A stretch of 64,000 nucleotides of DNA from Mantamonas sphyraenae (taxonomy: Eukaryota > CRuMs > Mantamonadidae), in contig JAPMXV010000003.1 of the NCBI GenBank assembly GCA_026936335.1, positions 248,001 to 312,000 of the forward strand, written 5' to 3'. Positions 10,385 through 21,581 of this stretch are shown here, in pieces. The notes under the pieces were generated by a model. It had not been told where the DNA came from, made no database searches, and saw only the letters and a list, made by a program, of their open reading frames with translations. The translations under genes and the position numbers were made by a program. The stretch's first letter is position 1, and the number at the start of each line of letters is the position of its first letter.

Positions 10385-13300
10385 ATGGCGACAAAGACTT
10401 CACAGAACAAACTCACGCTGCAGAAGTTGGTCACCGACTTTTCCTCTGCGGTGAACTATGTCATTCCGACCTCGCTGCCTGTGCGTTGTGCTTCCGTGGT
10501 TTGCCTTCTCAAGGCCCCTTCCCTCCCACGTCTCCCTCGTGCCTCCCAGCTCCTCTCCAAGATTCCTGCCCAATCCTCCGCTGACACCCTTTCGGGTCCC
10601 TACCACAGCGGGTGACCCCAAAGAAGGAGTACGAGTCTCCGTTCACGTATGCAGACATCAATGACGCCGATCTGGACCTGTTGGTCAAGCGGATTGGCCG
10701 CAAAGGTGTCAAGCTGAGCAAAGAGGTGCGTGCGCGTTGGACGGACGAAAACGGAACACACCGCCACCTCCCCCCCTCCCCTCCCCTTGTGTGTCCCTCC
10801 ATGCTGACCCCAGCTGCGGATGCACGTGTCCACACGCTCCATGTGCCATTGTGGCATGCCACCCTCCACAGGATCAGGAGCTGTACCGCCATGCACTGGG
10901 CTGCATCCTTTCGCCGTTCTTTGACGAAGACTACCAGCCGGAAGACATCACGCTGCTGGACCTGAAGAAGATGGGCAAGGATCTGGAAAAGACGTGGAAA
11001 GGGGTGGAGAAGGGTGTGGGTGTAGGATGGAAGTTCATTGTGGACCAGGCCAACCAAGCCATGCAGGTGAAGATGGACGAGCAGTACAGGGTCACCGAAG
11101 CCCACCTGCCCACCCTCAAACGAGTCATTGAGGAGGAACTCACCGAACTCAAGGTCCTCGGCGACCACAAGAAACCATACGCACGTGCTCTCACCGCCTA
11201 CGTCAAACTCATCGACTCGGATCCCCAGGAGATCATTGGCAGCAGCAACGACGACCAAACAGCGTCGTCGTCGTCATCCTCCTCCTCCTCCTCCTCCTCC
11301 TCTTCCACAGCCACGACGACCACCACCACAGACGCAAGTGCAAAGGGTAAAGAAAGCACCAGCAAAGAGAAAGAGGGCACGGAGGCATCGCCTGCGAAGG
11401 GTGGCAAAGGAAAGGGCAGCGGCAAGGGCAAGGGCAAGAAGAAGCGAGGCGGAGGCAATACGTTGGCAGAGACACTACGTGATCCCAAGCTGGGGCTGGA
11501 TCCACTCAACACGGGCTGGTTGGACCTGATTGTGCCCAAGGTCGAAGGAGTGTCGCTGTCCGAGGCCCAAGCTGTGTTTGGTGAGCAACACGACAAGGTG
11601 GCCACCAAGGCAGAGAAGCGTCTGGGCCTGCGTGTGGATGACATGGAACGCTTCCGCCAACTGCTGTTGCGATCCTTCAACGCCACCGCAGAAATGAGAC
11701 AAAAGACAACGGACATGCTGCGGCTGGCATTCAAGATGGGCGAGCGGCAACACGGCAAGATCTTGACGGAAATGGAAAAGACCAAAGGCCGCGAGTTTCT
11801 GGAGTTGGAGCTGGCGGTGCGGTTCCAGTACGTGGACACACACCCGTACTACAATCGGGGCAACTTTGAGGACAAGGAGACGTTTGAGGTGTGGAAGAAG
11901 CGGGAGCAGCTGAAGCTGATGAAGCAGATCAACCGCCTGCGCTTCGACCAGCTCAAGGTGTTGCCCGAACCCAACACAAAGCCAGAGAACTTCCTTGCCT
12001 CCATCCACAGGTTGGATCTGCAGGAGGACTTTGTGGACTGTGTCGGGGTGCTGTTTGTGCAGATTGTGGAGGCGCGTGACCTGATGCCTGCAGACAGCAC
12101 GGGCTACTCCGATCCCTACGTGGTGCTCTCGTACGGCGGCCGCACGGTGAAAACCAAGATTGTGAAGCAAAACCTGAATCCGGAGTGGAAGGCCGACTTT
12201 CGGTTTGACATCATGTCGAACAACGCAGTGATCGACCTCACCGTGTGGGACTGGGACGCATTTTCCTTTGACGACTTTCTGGGCACCGCACACATCAACG
12301 TGGCAGATCTGCCTCGGCAGGAGGAGGCCGACGTGTGGCTGGAGCTTGGACGACGCAACGATCACAGCGACGAAGGGATCACGGGCAAGGTGCGTGCCAA
12401 GTGCACGTACGTCTCCAACGCACAGACCCTCTCGCTGCCCGACCACCACCGCAACCTGGAACGCCTCATGGCCAAGCTGATCCGATTGCAAAACACACGA
12501 CGCAATGTGTCGCTGGAGGCGGGGACGGAGGATGCGTTCAAGCAGATGATGGTGGACGGGTTGGACACGCTGGAGGACACCACCCAGGACACGTCGAGCA
12601 GTGGAGAAGGGGACGAGTCAACCAGTGTCAAGGTGTATGGACCGTTGACACGTGTGTCCCACTACCTGCTGGACGTGTACGCCACTCGCTTCTCCGTGTA
12701 CCCGCCCTTCCAGGACATTGTGTTTCTGGACTTTCTCACGGAATCGTTTGACGACACGGAGGAACTCATGTTGTTGGCGGTGGTGACCATCAATGACATC
12801 CTGCGCCAGATGAAGGAGCAGGAGGAGGGTCCCTCGGCACGACCCATCACCAAGGCCGAACGCACGCGCTTCAACATGGTGTGCGGCCGTCTCATGTCCC
12901 AGGTCAAACAGCGCATTCTCAACTACAAGGTGTTGTATAAGCCCGAGGATTGGCAAAAGGTGTACTCGCTGGTCGAGCTGTTTGACATCCTGTACCCATT
13001 GTCCGAGGACACCGAACCGAAGAGCCCCAATCCCAACAGCAGCAGCAGCAGCAGCAACAGTAGCAGCAGTGGAGGAGGGGGAGGAGGTGATCAGCAACAA
13101 CAGGCAGCGCCTCCCATGGACAAACACGACGTGTTGCGAGAGATGGTGCGTCTGGGCACGGAGAAGCGTGCGGCGTTCCTGTTGAACTGTGCACAACAGA
13201 GCCAGGGCCTGGAGTTGGCAGAGAACAGATACAACGCAGCCGAATTGTTGGAACTGATGCAGAGCATTCTCATCGACATTGCCGCGGACGACGAGTACTT

Positions 13301-15005
13301 TGTGCGCGCCTTTCCGTACTCGTTGGGTCTGCTCAATGTGGTGGGCGACGTGTACCGCGGGGCCGTGCAGGAACACGTGGGTCGCTACGCACGCGAGTTT
13401 GCCTTTGACGGCGCCGACGGACCCGTGGACGCCTCTGTGTTCCAGCTGTACCGCATGGTGCGGCAGTTCAACGAACTGAGCGTGTCCACGGAAATCGACG
13501 CCGAGAAGATGTTTGAACCGTTTGTGCGTCTGTTTGTCGTCCAGGCCTCCTCCGAGATCTGCAACATGGTGGACACGTCCATTCGCGAGGATGGATTCAA
13601 GCCCCTGTCCCCGGAGAATTGGTACAGCAACGCCGTGACGGACATGTTTTCCTTCTTCCACCAGTTTTTCGAGGTGACACTGGGGCTGGAGTGGCCGCGG
13701 GAGCAGTTTGGACCCATTGTGCTGCAGTATGCACTGGTCATCACCGAGGTGCTGCTGGACTACGTGAAAAAGGTGGTGGCCTCGTTTGACGCATTTGTGC
13801 TGGACGAGGGCTCGTCGCAGGTGATGTGCGTGGAGCGTGCGGAGCTGGGCGCCAAGCTGGCCATGTTGTACAAGGAGACGTACAACCTGGAAGATGCACT
13901 GGCCAAGGTGGGCAACACGGCGGTGCAGCGGGTGGCGTTGGATGTGACCAGCCTCGGGTGTCGCATCAACAATCTCAACCAGGCACGCGTGCTGCTTGTC
14001 TCCTTCCTGGACACTCTGGAAGCCAATGTGGACAACGAACAGACTGCAGAGTTTATGCGCATGCAGATCAGCGTGGCCCTGAGCGAACTCAAGGTGGGTC
14101 GTGACAAGATCCTGGAACGCATGGTCGACTTGACCACAACGCACGTTCGCAAACTGGTGTGGAACATGCTGAGCTACACACCCCTCGAGCCCAAGGGTCT
14201 GTTTTCCAAGCTGAAGAAGGAGGAGGGTGGCAAAAGCGAGAGCAGCAGCAGCAGCAGCAGCGGCAGCAGCGGCAGTTTCCTTGGCTTTGGCAAGAAGAAA
14301 GACAACACGCCAAAGAAGGAGGCACCCAAGAGCAAAAAGAGCGGGTTGTTTGGGTTCCTGCACAAGAACGATGTGGAGGTGGTGGCAGCGCCGGCGGCAC
14401 CGCAGGCAAGCAGCGGTAGCAGCAGCAAGAACAAGGCAATGCAGGAGGAGGAATTGTGGGAAGAAGTGTCGTCGGATGACATTGTGGAGCTGATGGGACC
14501 GCTGCTGGATTACTACGTGGCGGTGATCAACCTGATGGACGAGGTTCTGGACGCTGCCATGTTCAGCAAGGCATTGCGACAGCTGTGGAAGACACTGGTG
14601 GGTGTGTTTGAGGAGTTGGTGTTCATGCGAGGCAGCAACGCACGTCCGTTGAACCCGCGTCAACGGCGGGTGATCATGGGTGCGTTCAGTCAGAACGAAA
14701 GCCTGCCCAAGTTCTTCCAGACAGCACGTGGGCATGGCCTGTCGGAGAGGAATACGTTGGACGACCAGTCACGCATTGTGACGGTGACGAGTCTGTTGGA
14801 AGCAAGCACCCCGTCGCTGATCAGCGAGTACAACCGTCTGAGCGAAGACCAGCTGCTGACCACGGGTCAGGAAATCCTGCGTGTGTTGGACCAGCGTGTG
14901 GGTGACAAAAAGGCCCATTCGTTTGTGGAGCAGCGTGCAGCTGAGCATGCCAACATCGCAGCATCCAAGATCCAAACCACCATGCTTGGCCGACGCAAGG
15001 GATGA
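10385..15005 (+). CDS. Munc13/BAIAP3-like protein with C2, MHD1 and MHD2 regions
   Basis: Large cytosolic protein of the UNC13/Munc13-4/BAIAP3 type, a family that tethers and primes vesicles by acting on SNAREs. Exons are 10385-10480, 10609-10725 and 10872-15005 (1448 aa, all phase 0). The N terminus matches the alpha-helical pre-C2 region. A Ser-rich and Lys/Gly-rich insert follows (about residues 195-265). The C2 domain lies at about residues 465-578, with candidate calcium ligands in GYSDPYV and the WDWD/DD loop. An MHD1-like segment is at about 925-1028 and MHD2-like at about 1281-1361 (YYVAVINLMDEVLD...FEELVFMRG). Low-complexity Ser/Lys inserts sit between them. No C1 domain or second C2 domain is visible, which favours a Munc13-4/BAIAP3-like form. 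Exon 3 is unusually long for this window. Confidence 0.8.
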
Positions 15006-15102
15006 CACCAACCACAACAATGGGTGTTGTTGGGGGGTGAGTGGAGGTAGGGATGGGGGTGAGTGTGGTGCGTGGGTGTGAACACATCAATCAAGAACAC
15101 GG

Positions 15103-17498
15103 ATGGCAAGTGTTCCTGAAACGGTGCGCGTGGTGGAAACGCTGGGGATCAAGTTGGAGGACAGTGGCGATGCTCTGTTCAACCCCATGGCTGTGTCGAC
15201 GTTGCACGAAATCATGATGGCACTGCTTAAGCGGATAGACGGCCCCACGGCCAAATCTGTGGGCAGTTCCTTGCACAGCTTTGTCGTGCAGCGGCAACGG
15301 CAACGGCTGCAGGAGCGCAGGCAGGGCACCGATCCAAGCGAGGCCCGTGAGCTCGAGGAGGCGTTTGAGAATGTGTATCTACGCCTGCTGGCAAAGCAGT
15401 TGGGGGTAGGTGGAATGCAGAGGGCGAGTGTGAACGAGTCACCCGCTTGGCGCGCGTTTCCCGCGCGCACACACACTCACACATGGCACAGAACCTGAAA
15501 GTGGAAGCAGAAGGAGACGAAGTGACGGCCAGAAGACTGCGAGATGAGGTGGACACACGGTGTGCAGTGATCCAAACGTTGTACGCGAGGGGCAAGAGCA
15601 AGTCGGGCGGGAACAAGAAGAAAAAGGCCACAAAGGGCAAGAAGAGCATCGACGGCAAAGGCAAGAGTAAACGAGGAGGTGATTCTATGGGCGGGGGTGA
15701 CACAGAAGGGGTGGGGAGTAGCCAGAGTACGGCAGCAGCGAGTGTGGTGGCGTCGTTGTTGTCGACGTCGTCACCCTCACACAGCAGCTCAAACACAAGC
15801 GCACGCATACGCAAGGGGAAGGCGGGAACTGGCGGAGGGGGAATGACAGGCACAGGGAAAGGCACAGGGAAGCAACAACGGGTGCATTGGGATGACAGTG
15901 TGAGTGCGGGGGGTGCAAGGGATGAGGTGGAAGAGGCACAGGGAGGCAGGAGCAGAATGAGCATGAGCACAGGGGGCAGTGCACGTGCTCCAAAGGAACT
16001 TGTGGACGATGGGATGATGGAGTATGCAGGGAGGGACAGGCGTGCGTTGGAGGCGGAGATTGACGAGTTGCGAAGCGAGAACGATGCACTGCGCAAAGCG
16101 TACGAGGAACTGCAGGCGGAACACATGGCACTGTTGACAGTGAAGAAGCACACAGGCACGTCTGAGGATTTGTCGCGTCGTCTGATGACCCTAAAGTCGC
16201 AGAATGTGCAGCTTCAGAAGCATGCGGCCAATGTGAATCGGGCGATGGAGTCGAGGCGTCGGCTGGAGGCAGAGATGCGGCGGACGCTGGACGGCCTTCA
16301 GGCAGAGTTTGCGGCGTGCATGCGGCGCAGTCGACAGGAAGTGGAGGCAAGCGGGGGTGGGGTGGGCCCAAGCCATGTGATGTTGGACAAAGGGGTGATC
16401 GAGGCGTTTGAGGCGAGTTTGGAGCGAATCGAGCGTGTGAAGCGAGGGGAACGCAACGCACAGGCGGCGGCAGAGGAACAGGTGTACCGTGTGGTGAGCA
16501 ACATGTCGTTGTGGAATGGAGGGAGTGAGGCACAGGCAGGTGTGGATGGAGTGATGATGGCGGAACTGAAGATGATGGATGTGCTGAGTGGACAGGCAGT
16601 GGCGGAACACGGTGTGTTGAACTTTGATCACATCCACCAGTTGGACGCAGATCTGGCAGCGTTGCAACACATGCTGATCCGTCTGCAAACGGCACTGGGA
16701 GGGTGGTTGGGTGCGGATCCGTCGCTGATGCTGCTGTATGAACGGGACAGGCTGCAACAACAGTTGGCAGAGGTGTGCTATGGGGTACAACGGTGCTCCG
16801 ACGACATGTTGACGCTGAGCATGTTTGTGCCCAGCAGTCGACAGGTGCGCAGTCGGCTGGCAAGTGGAAGCACAAAGCGGATGCGTGAGCGTCTGGAGCT
16901 GCCCAGCGTGACCCAGTTCCTGGACATGTTGCCCGAGTTTGGGGGTGGGTCGGCGGGACGACGCAAGGGCAAACGGGCGGTGGAGTGGCTGATGGGACGT
17001 TTCCACGCGTTGTTGCGTATTGCGATGGGCCGCATCTCGGTGATGGGGGAGGAATTGGGCCACTTTCGAGACAACCACGAACTGCAAACACTGAGTGTGT
17101 GCAACCTGCTGGACCAATTCCAACAGATCTTTGAGTTGCAACAGCATGCGATGAACCAGAACGTGCTGCAACCCCTGTCGCTGATCATGGAGGAGTACGA
17201 ACGACTGAGCGAACGTGCGTCGGAATCGAACCTAAGTGCTTTTCTGGATGCGTTTCGCATGCATGCACCCGTGTTGCAACAGGCCGTGGATGACATCATG
17301 CACATGGGAGTGCCTCCGCTGGACAGCGAACGCGCAAGCGCAGGCTACAGGCTATGGGAGAAGCTGGAGGCAGCAAAACGAGAGGTGGAGGTGCAGATGG
17401 AGGAGCGCATGGCCCTGTTGGAACAGTTGCAGGAGGAGGAGGCAGCGTTGAATCGCAGCGGGGATGGATTGCGGGATGCGGGCCAAGATTCTGAATAA
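15103..17498 (+). CDS. Coiled-coil protein, unknown (769 aa)
   Basis: I do not recognise this protein. Exons are 15103-15405 and 15492-17498 (phase 0; donor GTAGGT, acceptor GGCACAG). The N-terminal about 120 residues look folded (VPETVRVVETLGIKLED, HEIMMALLKRIDG, ELEEAFENVYLRLLAKQLG). A basic Lys/Gly/Ser-rich disordered stretch follows (about 145-300). Then comes a heptad-type coiled coil (ELRSENDALRKAYEELQAEHMAL) and a long helical region to the end, with conserved-looking segments such as ELPSVTQFLDMLPEF and LMGRFHALLRIAMGRISVMGEELGHF. The layout resembles centrosomal or axonemal scaffold proteins, but that is inference. The downstream SBP2 gene begins only 19 nt after this stop on the same strand. 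Confidence 0.65.
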
Positions 17499-17517
17499 TA
17501 GACCGGTGGCCACTTGC

Positions 17518-18909
17518 ATGAGCACACGGTGGGCCGACGTGGCGGCAAGCAGTGCGAATGAAAGGGGACGTGGAGATGGGTCTGTGCAGGAGGAGGGAGG
17601 GGTTGGCGGAGGTGGACGGAAGCGGAGGCGGAGGCGTGGACGGGGGGGCCGTGGCAAAAAGGACAGCGGAGAGGAGCAGATGGCACAACAGGGGCAGGAC
17701 ACAGGAGGTAGTGATGGCACAGGGAAAAGAGAAGGAGGTGGTGTTGGCAAGAGCAAGGTGAACCCATCGTGGCCGAGTGTAGGCGCGGAAGCGGAACGGG
17801 TTGCGCAGAAGGGCAAGCAACAACGGGGCAGCAGCGAGAAGGGAGGCAAAGGAACGATAGGGAATAACAATGGACAGAAGAAAGGGTTCCAGAGTGCAGC
17901 CAAGGATGAAATGACACTGTGGGATCGGATAGAGATTCGCGATGAGAGTGGAGAGCGGAGTAAGAAGGGCAAAAAGGGGGCCAGGGGCAAACGGAACGGT
18001 GCCAGCGGTCCTGCAAAGGCGTGGGAGGCACACCTGACTGCACAGTACAACCCAAGGAACATCAAAGCCAAACCAAGTGGAGGAGCTGGGGAAAGGGGCC
18101 AAGAGATGCGTGGAAAGGGACGGGAAGGGGGCAAGAAGAAGCGACCGAGTGCCCTGAAGAAAGAGATCATGAAGGAGCGTGAAGCAGAGGGAAACGGTAA
18201 TGTCGATGGCGATGGCGATGGTGATAATGATAATGATGATGATGATGATGAGGAGGAGGTGGTGGTGGAGGATGTGGGCAAACGGGCAGGACAAAAGAGC
18301 AGCAAGGTGCGTGAGTATTGTTACCACATGATGGACAAGGAACTGAACGAGGTGACACACAGGCTGTTGAGTGAGCTGCTTGTGTTTCAACAGCGGCTGA
18401 AGGAGCGTACGCCGATGAAGTATGCGCGTCTGAAGCGGCTGGTGGTGGGGTTCCGAGAGGTGCGACGTGGCTTGCGTCACAACGAGTTGAAGGCGGTGGT
18501 GATGGCATGTGACATTGAACCGTTGCAAAGCATGGACGACGTTGTGCGTGAGGTGATGCTGAGCTGTGCCGAGAAGGAAATCCCAGTGGTGTGTGGGCTT
18601 CGACGGCGACGCCTCAGCACCATTTTCCATCGCAAGGACGCCAAGGTGAGTGTGGTGGGTATCCAAAGCGCAGACGGTGCCTACGACGCTTTCAAACACA
18701 TGCTGGCATTGCAAGCAAACGCACGCGCGGTTTATTTGGACAGGTTTGGCGAGTCTGCCTTCTTTGCCCCTTCCTCCTCCTCCTCCTCCTCCTCTTCCTC
18801 CACATTGGCTGGCAAAGGTGGAGACGGGGACGAGGAGGAGGACGACGATGCAAAGGAGACTGCGGAAGTGCTCGTGGTGGACTCTGTGGACGCTGTGGAT
18901 GATTCCTGA
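17518..18909 (+). CDS. SECISBP2: SECIS-binding protein 2 (SBP2)-like, L7Ae RNA-binding domain
   Basis: SBP2 binds the SECIS element in selenoprotein mRNA 3' UTRs and delivers the selenocysteine elongation factor, so that UGA is read as selenocysteine. The protein (463 aa from the Met at 17518) has a basic disordered N-terminal half with the patch LWDRIEIRDE. The L7Ae/L30 domain spans about residues 260-400, with REYCYHMMDKELNEVTHRLLSEL, RLVVGFREVRRGLRHNELKAVVMACDIE, EKEIPVVCGLRRRRLSTIF and VSVVGIQSADGA. FREV and GLRRRRLS sit where SBP2 rather than L30 or 15.5K places them. The tail is Ser-rich then acidic. An in-frame Met at 17464 would overlap the upstream gene, so 17518 is preferred. The 3' 178 bp overlap BCD1 on the other strand. 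Confidence 0.88.
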   Translation: MSTRWADVAASSANERGRGDGSVQEEGGVGGGGRKRRRRRGRGGRGKKDSGEEQMAQQGQDTGGSDGTGKREGGGVGKSKVNPSWPSVGAEAERVAQKGKQQRGSSEKGGKGTIGNNNGQKKGFQSAAKDEMTLWDRIEIRDESGERSKKGKKGARGKRNGASGPAKAWEAHLTAQYNPRNIKAKPSGGAGERGQEMRGKGREGGKKKRPSALKKEIMKEREAEGNGNVDGDGDGDNDNDDDDDEEEVVVEDVGKRAGQKSSKVREYCYHMMDKELNEVTHRLLSELLVFQQRLKERTPMKYARLKRLVVGFREVRRGLRHNELKAVVMACDIEPLQSMDDVVREVMLSCAEKEIPVVCGLRRRRLSTIFHRKDAKVSVVGIQSADGAYDAFKHMLALQANARAVYLDRFGESAFFAPSSSSSSSSSSTLAGKGGDGDEEEDDDAKETAEVLVVDSVDAVDDS

Positions 18910-20051
18910 TGGGGATCATCGGTGGTTGTTCGTTGCCGCTTTGCGTCAGCGCCGTTGGGTGTGGATGATGATTGGGAGGATTGGGATGCACTGCTGTCAG
19001 GCTGCTTGCGTTTGGGAGTGGGAGCGGGAATGGACAGTGGCTCCTGATGGAGGGATTGGCGATCGACGACGTCGTAGTGCGACGGTAGGCGGTTGGGCAA
19101 CCAGACGTGGATGTCCGGGAATTCGATAATGTACAGATGGGCAAGTGCCTGAGTCAACGAGTGACTTGTGTCGATGCCAACGTACTTGGGTTGGTTGGCA
19201 GGCTGTTTCTCAGCACGGTACACCAGGGTGAGTTGCTCAGCAGGGGTCTGGCGATGGACCTTGAGTACCTGTTGATCGTGATACGAGGCGTGTTGGAGTG
19301 CGTGTTGCACCGCTGCACTCATGCGTGTGTCCTCTGGCACACGTGTGCTGGTCAGTGTGACGACGGCGGAATCATTGTCGTTGTCGTGGTCCTCCTCCTC
19401 CGCTGCCGGGTGATGAAAGTGCCAGCGGACGTGCCACAACAGCTTGTCGCCACGCTTGGTCACTGTGGTGCTGCTCTCGCGTGCCTTTTGCATCCCCTGT
19501 GGCATAAACGCAAGGTGTGTGTGTCTCTGCGCCGCCAATTTGGCCAGTTTCCGTTGGGTGCGTGTCATGGCCGGCGGACCGGATTTTCCCGAACGGGTGC
19601 TGTTCTCCGTGGTGGACGCCGCCGCCGCCGCGGCGGAGGCGTCGCTGCTTCGCTTGGCATTGTCCACAAGACGCAGGGTGTCTTCGAGGAAGCGGTAGTC
19701 ACGCATGAGGTCCTGTTCGGAGTAGTCGTAGCCCGAGACAAAGGTGTGTGGTTTGCGTTTGCCGTCGCATGAGTGTTGCTCCTTGTGCTGGGTGACACAT
19801 GGCAGACTGCAGGTGTGCATGTTGCACCCTGGGCATGTGTACTTGGCCATGGCTTGGTTGCACACCATGCACTTGCCCCTGCGTTGTGCCATGCGACGTT
19901 GCACCTTGCGTGTGGTGTGCTCCTTCAACTCCCTCAACGAACCCATGCGTTGCCTCTCGCCATCCTCACCATCCACACGCGTCTCTGTGCTCAGGTCCAC
20001 CTCTGTGTCGTCTTCGCCCGTAAAGACGTATTCGAGCACCGACGAGGACAT
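18732..20051 (-). CDS. ZNHIT6: BCD1/ZNHIT6, box C/D snoRNP assembly factor
   Basis: BCD1 is a nuclear zf-HIT protein needed for box C/D snoRNA accumulation and snoRNP assembly together with the R2TP machinery. This single-exon gene gives 439 aa. The zf-HIT domain lies at about residues 60-95, with paired Cys/His in CMVCNQAMAKYTCPGC, CSLPC and HKEQHSC. It is followed by the BCD1-specific DLMRDYRFLEDTLRLVD. The C-terminal domain includes IIEFPDIHVWLP. The final about 100 residues are Ser/Thr-rich and then poly-Glu, and this low-complexity end overlaps the coding end of SBP2 by 178 bp. The start at 20051 precedes MSSSVLEYVF. It is divergent from the LIN37-like gene, with 80 bp between start codons. 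Confidence 0.9.
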   Translation of the reverse strand: MSSSVLEYVFTGEDDTEVDLSTETRVDGEDGERQRMGSLRELKEHTTRKVQRRMAQRRGKCMVCNQAMAKYTCPGCNMHTCSLPCVTQHKEQHSCDGKRKPHTFVSGYDYSEQDLMRDYRFLEDTLRLVDNAKRSSDASAAAAAASTTENSTRSGKSGPPAMTRTQRKLAKLAAQRHTHLAFMPQGMQKARESSTTVTKRGDKLLWHVRWHFHHPAAEEEDHDNDNDSAVVTLTSTRVPEDTRMSAAVQHALQHASYHDQQVLKVHRQTPAEQLTLVYRAEKQPANQPKYVGIDTSHSLTQALAHLYIIEFPDIHVWLPNRLPSHYDVVDRQSLHQEPLSIPAPTPKRKQPDSSASQSSQSSSTPNGADAKRQRTTTDDPHQESSTASTESTTSTSAVSFASSSSSSSPSPPLPANVEEEEEEEEEEGAKKADSPNLSK

Positions 20052-20131
20052 GGTGGGACCTGTGGAGCTGTGTGATGTTGTGGTGGTGGCACTGCCCGCG
20101 CGATGTTCACCAACACATACACACACACACC
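20052..20131. promoter_or_regulatory. 80-bp divergent promoter region, BCD1 / LIN37-like
   Basis: The left half is GT-rich and the right half CA-rich, so each start codon is preceded by a CA-rich leader on its own strand. No TATA-like sequence is seen. Confidence 0.5.
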
Positions 20132-21225
20132 ATGGACATTGAGGACACCGGCAATGGCAGTGGAAGGACCCCTGAGGTGACCATTGGGGCTGGGGCTGCC
20201 TTGCAGCTTGCGCAGAGGCGGTTGGACGAAGAGCTGGAACAAGCAAAGTTGATCGGCGGCGCTGCCTCGTCGTCCTCCACCACCAGCAGCGGTGGGACGA
20301 CAGCAGCGGCAGGCAACGGCGGCAGCGTAGCAGGCGCTGCAGGAGGCAAGGAGAAAAGTCCCAAGAAACGGGAATACGGTGTGATCAAGAGGATAGCCGA
20401 CGACAAGTGGCTGTGCTCTTGGGACGACCAAGTGTTTGAGAAGTCCTCCCAGGCCTATGCTCACCTGTATGTGGATATGATCAGGGGGGGTGTGTGGGTG
20501 GGTGGGTGAGAGGGAGGGGGGGAGGGAGGGATGGAATGCGCTGACACTGTCCGTTTGTGTACGCATGTGTGCGTGTGTGTGTGTGTCACAGGCGCAAGTT
20601 GAAGGAACGGCGTGAGGAGGAAGCGAAATTCACACCTCCGCCTCCACTGGCGTCGCTGCGAGCAACCAAGAGCACTGCATTCAAGGCCCCGTCGCCCATG
20701 GAAGGGCGCTCGCGTATTGTGACGATTGCAGGACGTCGCATCAACTACGATGCGTTGACGTCGGAGCAGAGCATGTACGTGCTGTTCCGTCACTGGATGC
20801 GTGACTCGCCTTTCAGCATGGCCAGGCGACCCGACACGGTGGTAAGTGGGAACGAACAATAGAGAGAGAAGGAGAGAGAGAGGGGAGAGAGGGGAGACAG
20901 AGAGGGTGTGTTGTCGTCTGACACACCGACGGGGTAGGGGATGACGTCGTACCCGGTGTTGCCCATGCCTACGTATGCAGAGGCAGAGGCAGATGGGGAG
21001 GAGGAGGAAGAGAGGGAAGCAGAGCGAATGGCAGGAAGGAAACGGAAGCGGGATGACGAGGAGTTGGACAGTGTGTTGGACGAGGAGGAGGGAAGGGACA
21101 CAGAATCGTTGTTGGAAGAGTTGGTCAACGAGGCCAAGGAGGCACGTGCCATGCACAAACGCAAGTACTATCGCAGTCTGCAACCTTTCAAGAAGCGGTT
21201 GGCAGTGTTGGGCATTGAGGTGTGA
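20132..21225 (+). CDS. LIN37: LIN37-like MuvB/DREAM complex subunit
   Basis: LIN37 is a scaffold subunit of the MuvB core, which joins E2F/DP or Myb to regulate cell-cycle genes. Exons are 20132-20466, 20592-20841 and 20938-21225 (290 aa). Donors GTATGT and GTAAGT, with acceptors TCACAG and GGGTAG, close in phases 2 and 0. The central motif MYVLFRHWMRDSP matches the LIN37 signature around a conserved Trp-Met-Arg-x-Ser-Pro, and SYPVLPMP resembles its proline motif. The C terminus (LLEELVNEAKEARAMHKRKYYRSL) matches the terminal basic helix. The N-terminal 100 residues contain an alanine/glycine/serine linker and a small YGVIKRIADDKWLCSWDD segment that I cannot assign. Both introns contain CTGAC. 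Identification rests on short motifs only. Confidence 0.6.
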
Positions 21226-21581
21226 ACCCTCTGCGCACGCTGGAGCGCACAAAGCAAAAAGGGGATGTCTTCCGCGGGCGGTGGACGACCTTGGGCTCGC
21301 CTGCAGGCCGAACCAGACTCGGTGGGGCCCCAAAGGAAGACCCCATCGGATGCAGAAAAGAGTGCGGGTCAGTACAACATTTGGTGGGGTTCGTACAGTG
21401 GAGAACGGAATGAACGGTACGTGGCGGAGAGCTGGTGGGTTGTGACACCAACAATCCAGCACCTCAACAGAAGAGAACAAACCACACCCGCTCACCTCAC
21501 TTTTTGACCACCACCGCATGCCCCGTGTACAGACAGCGTGCAACCACACGGTGTGTGCTTAAATTGGACGAGGGCCGTACG

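Noticed and set aside
12618..14735. 705-aa open frame antisense to the Munc13-like gene
   Set aside because: High-GC codon bias keeps the complement free of stops; no motif or start context supports it.
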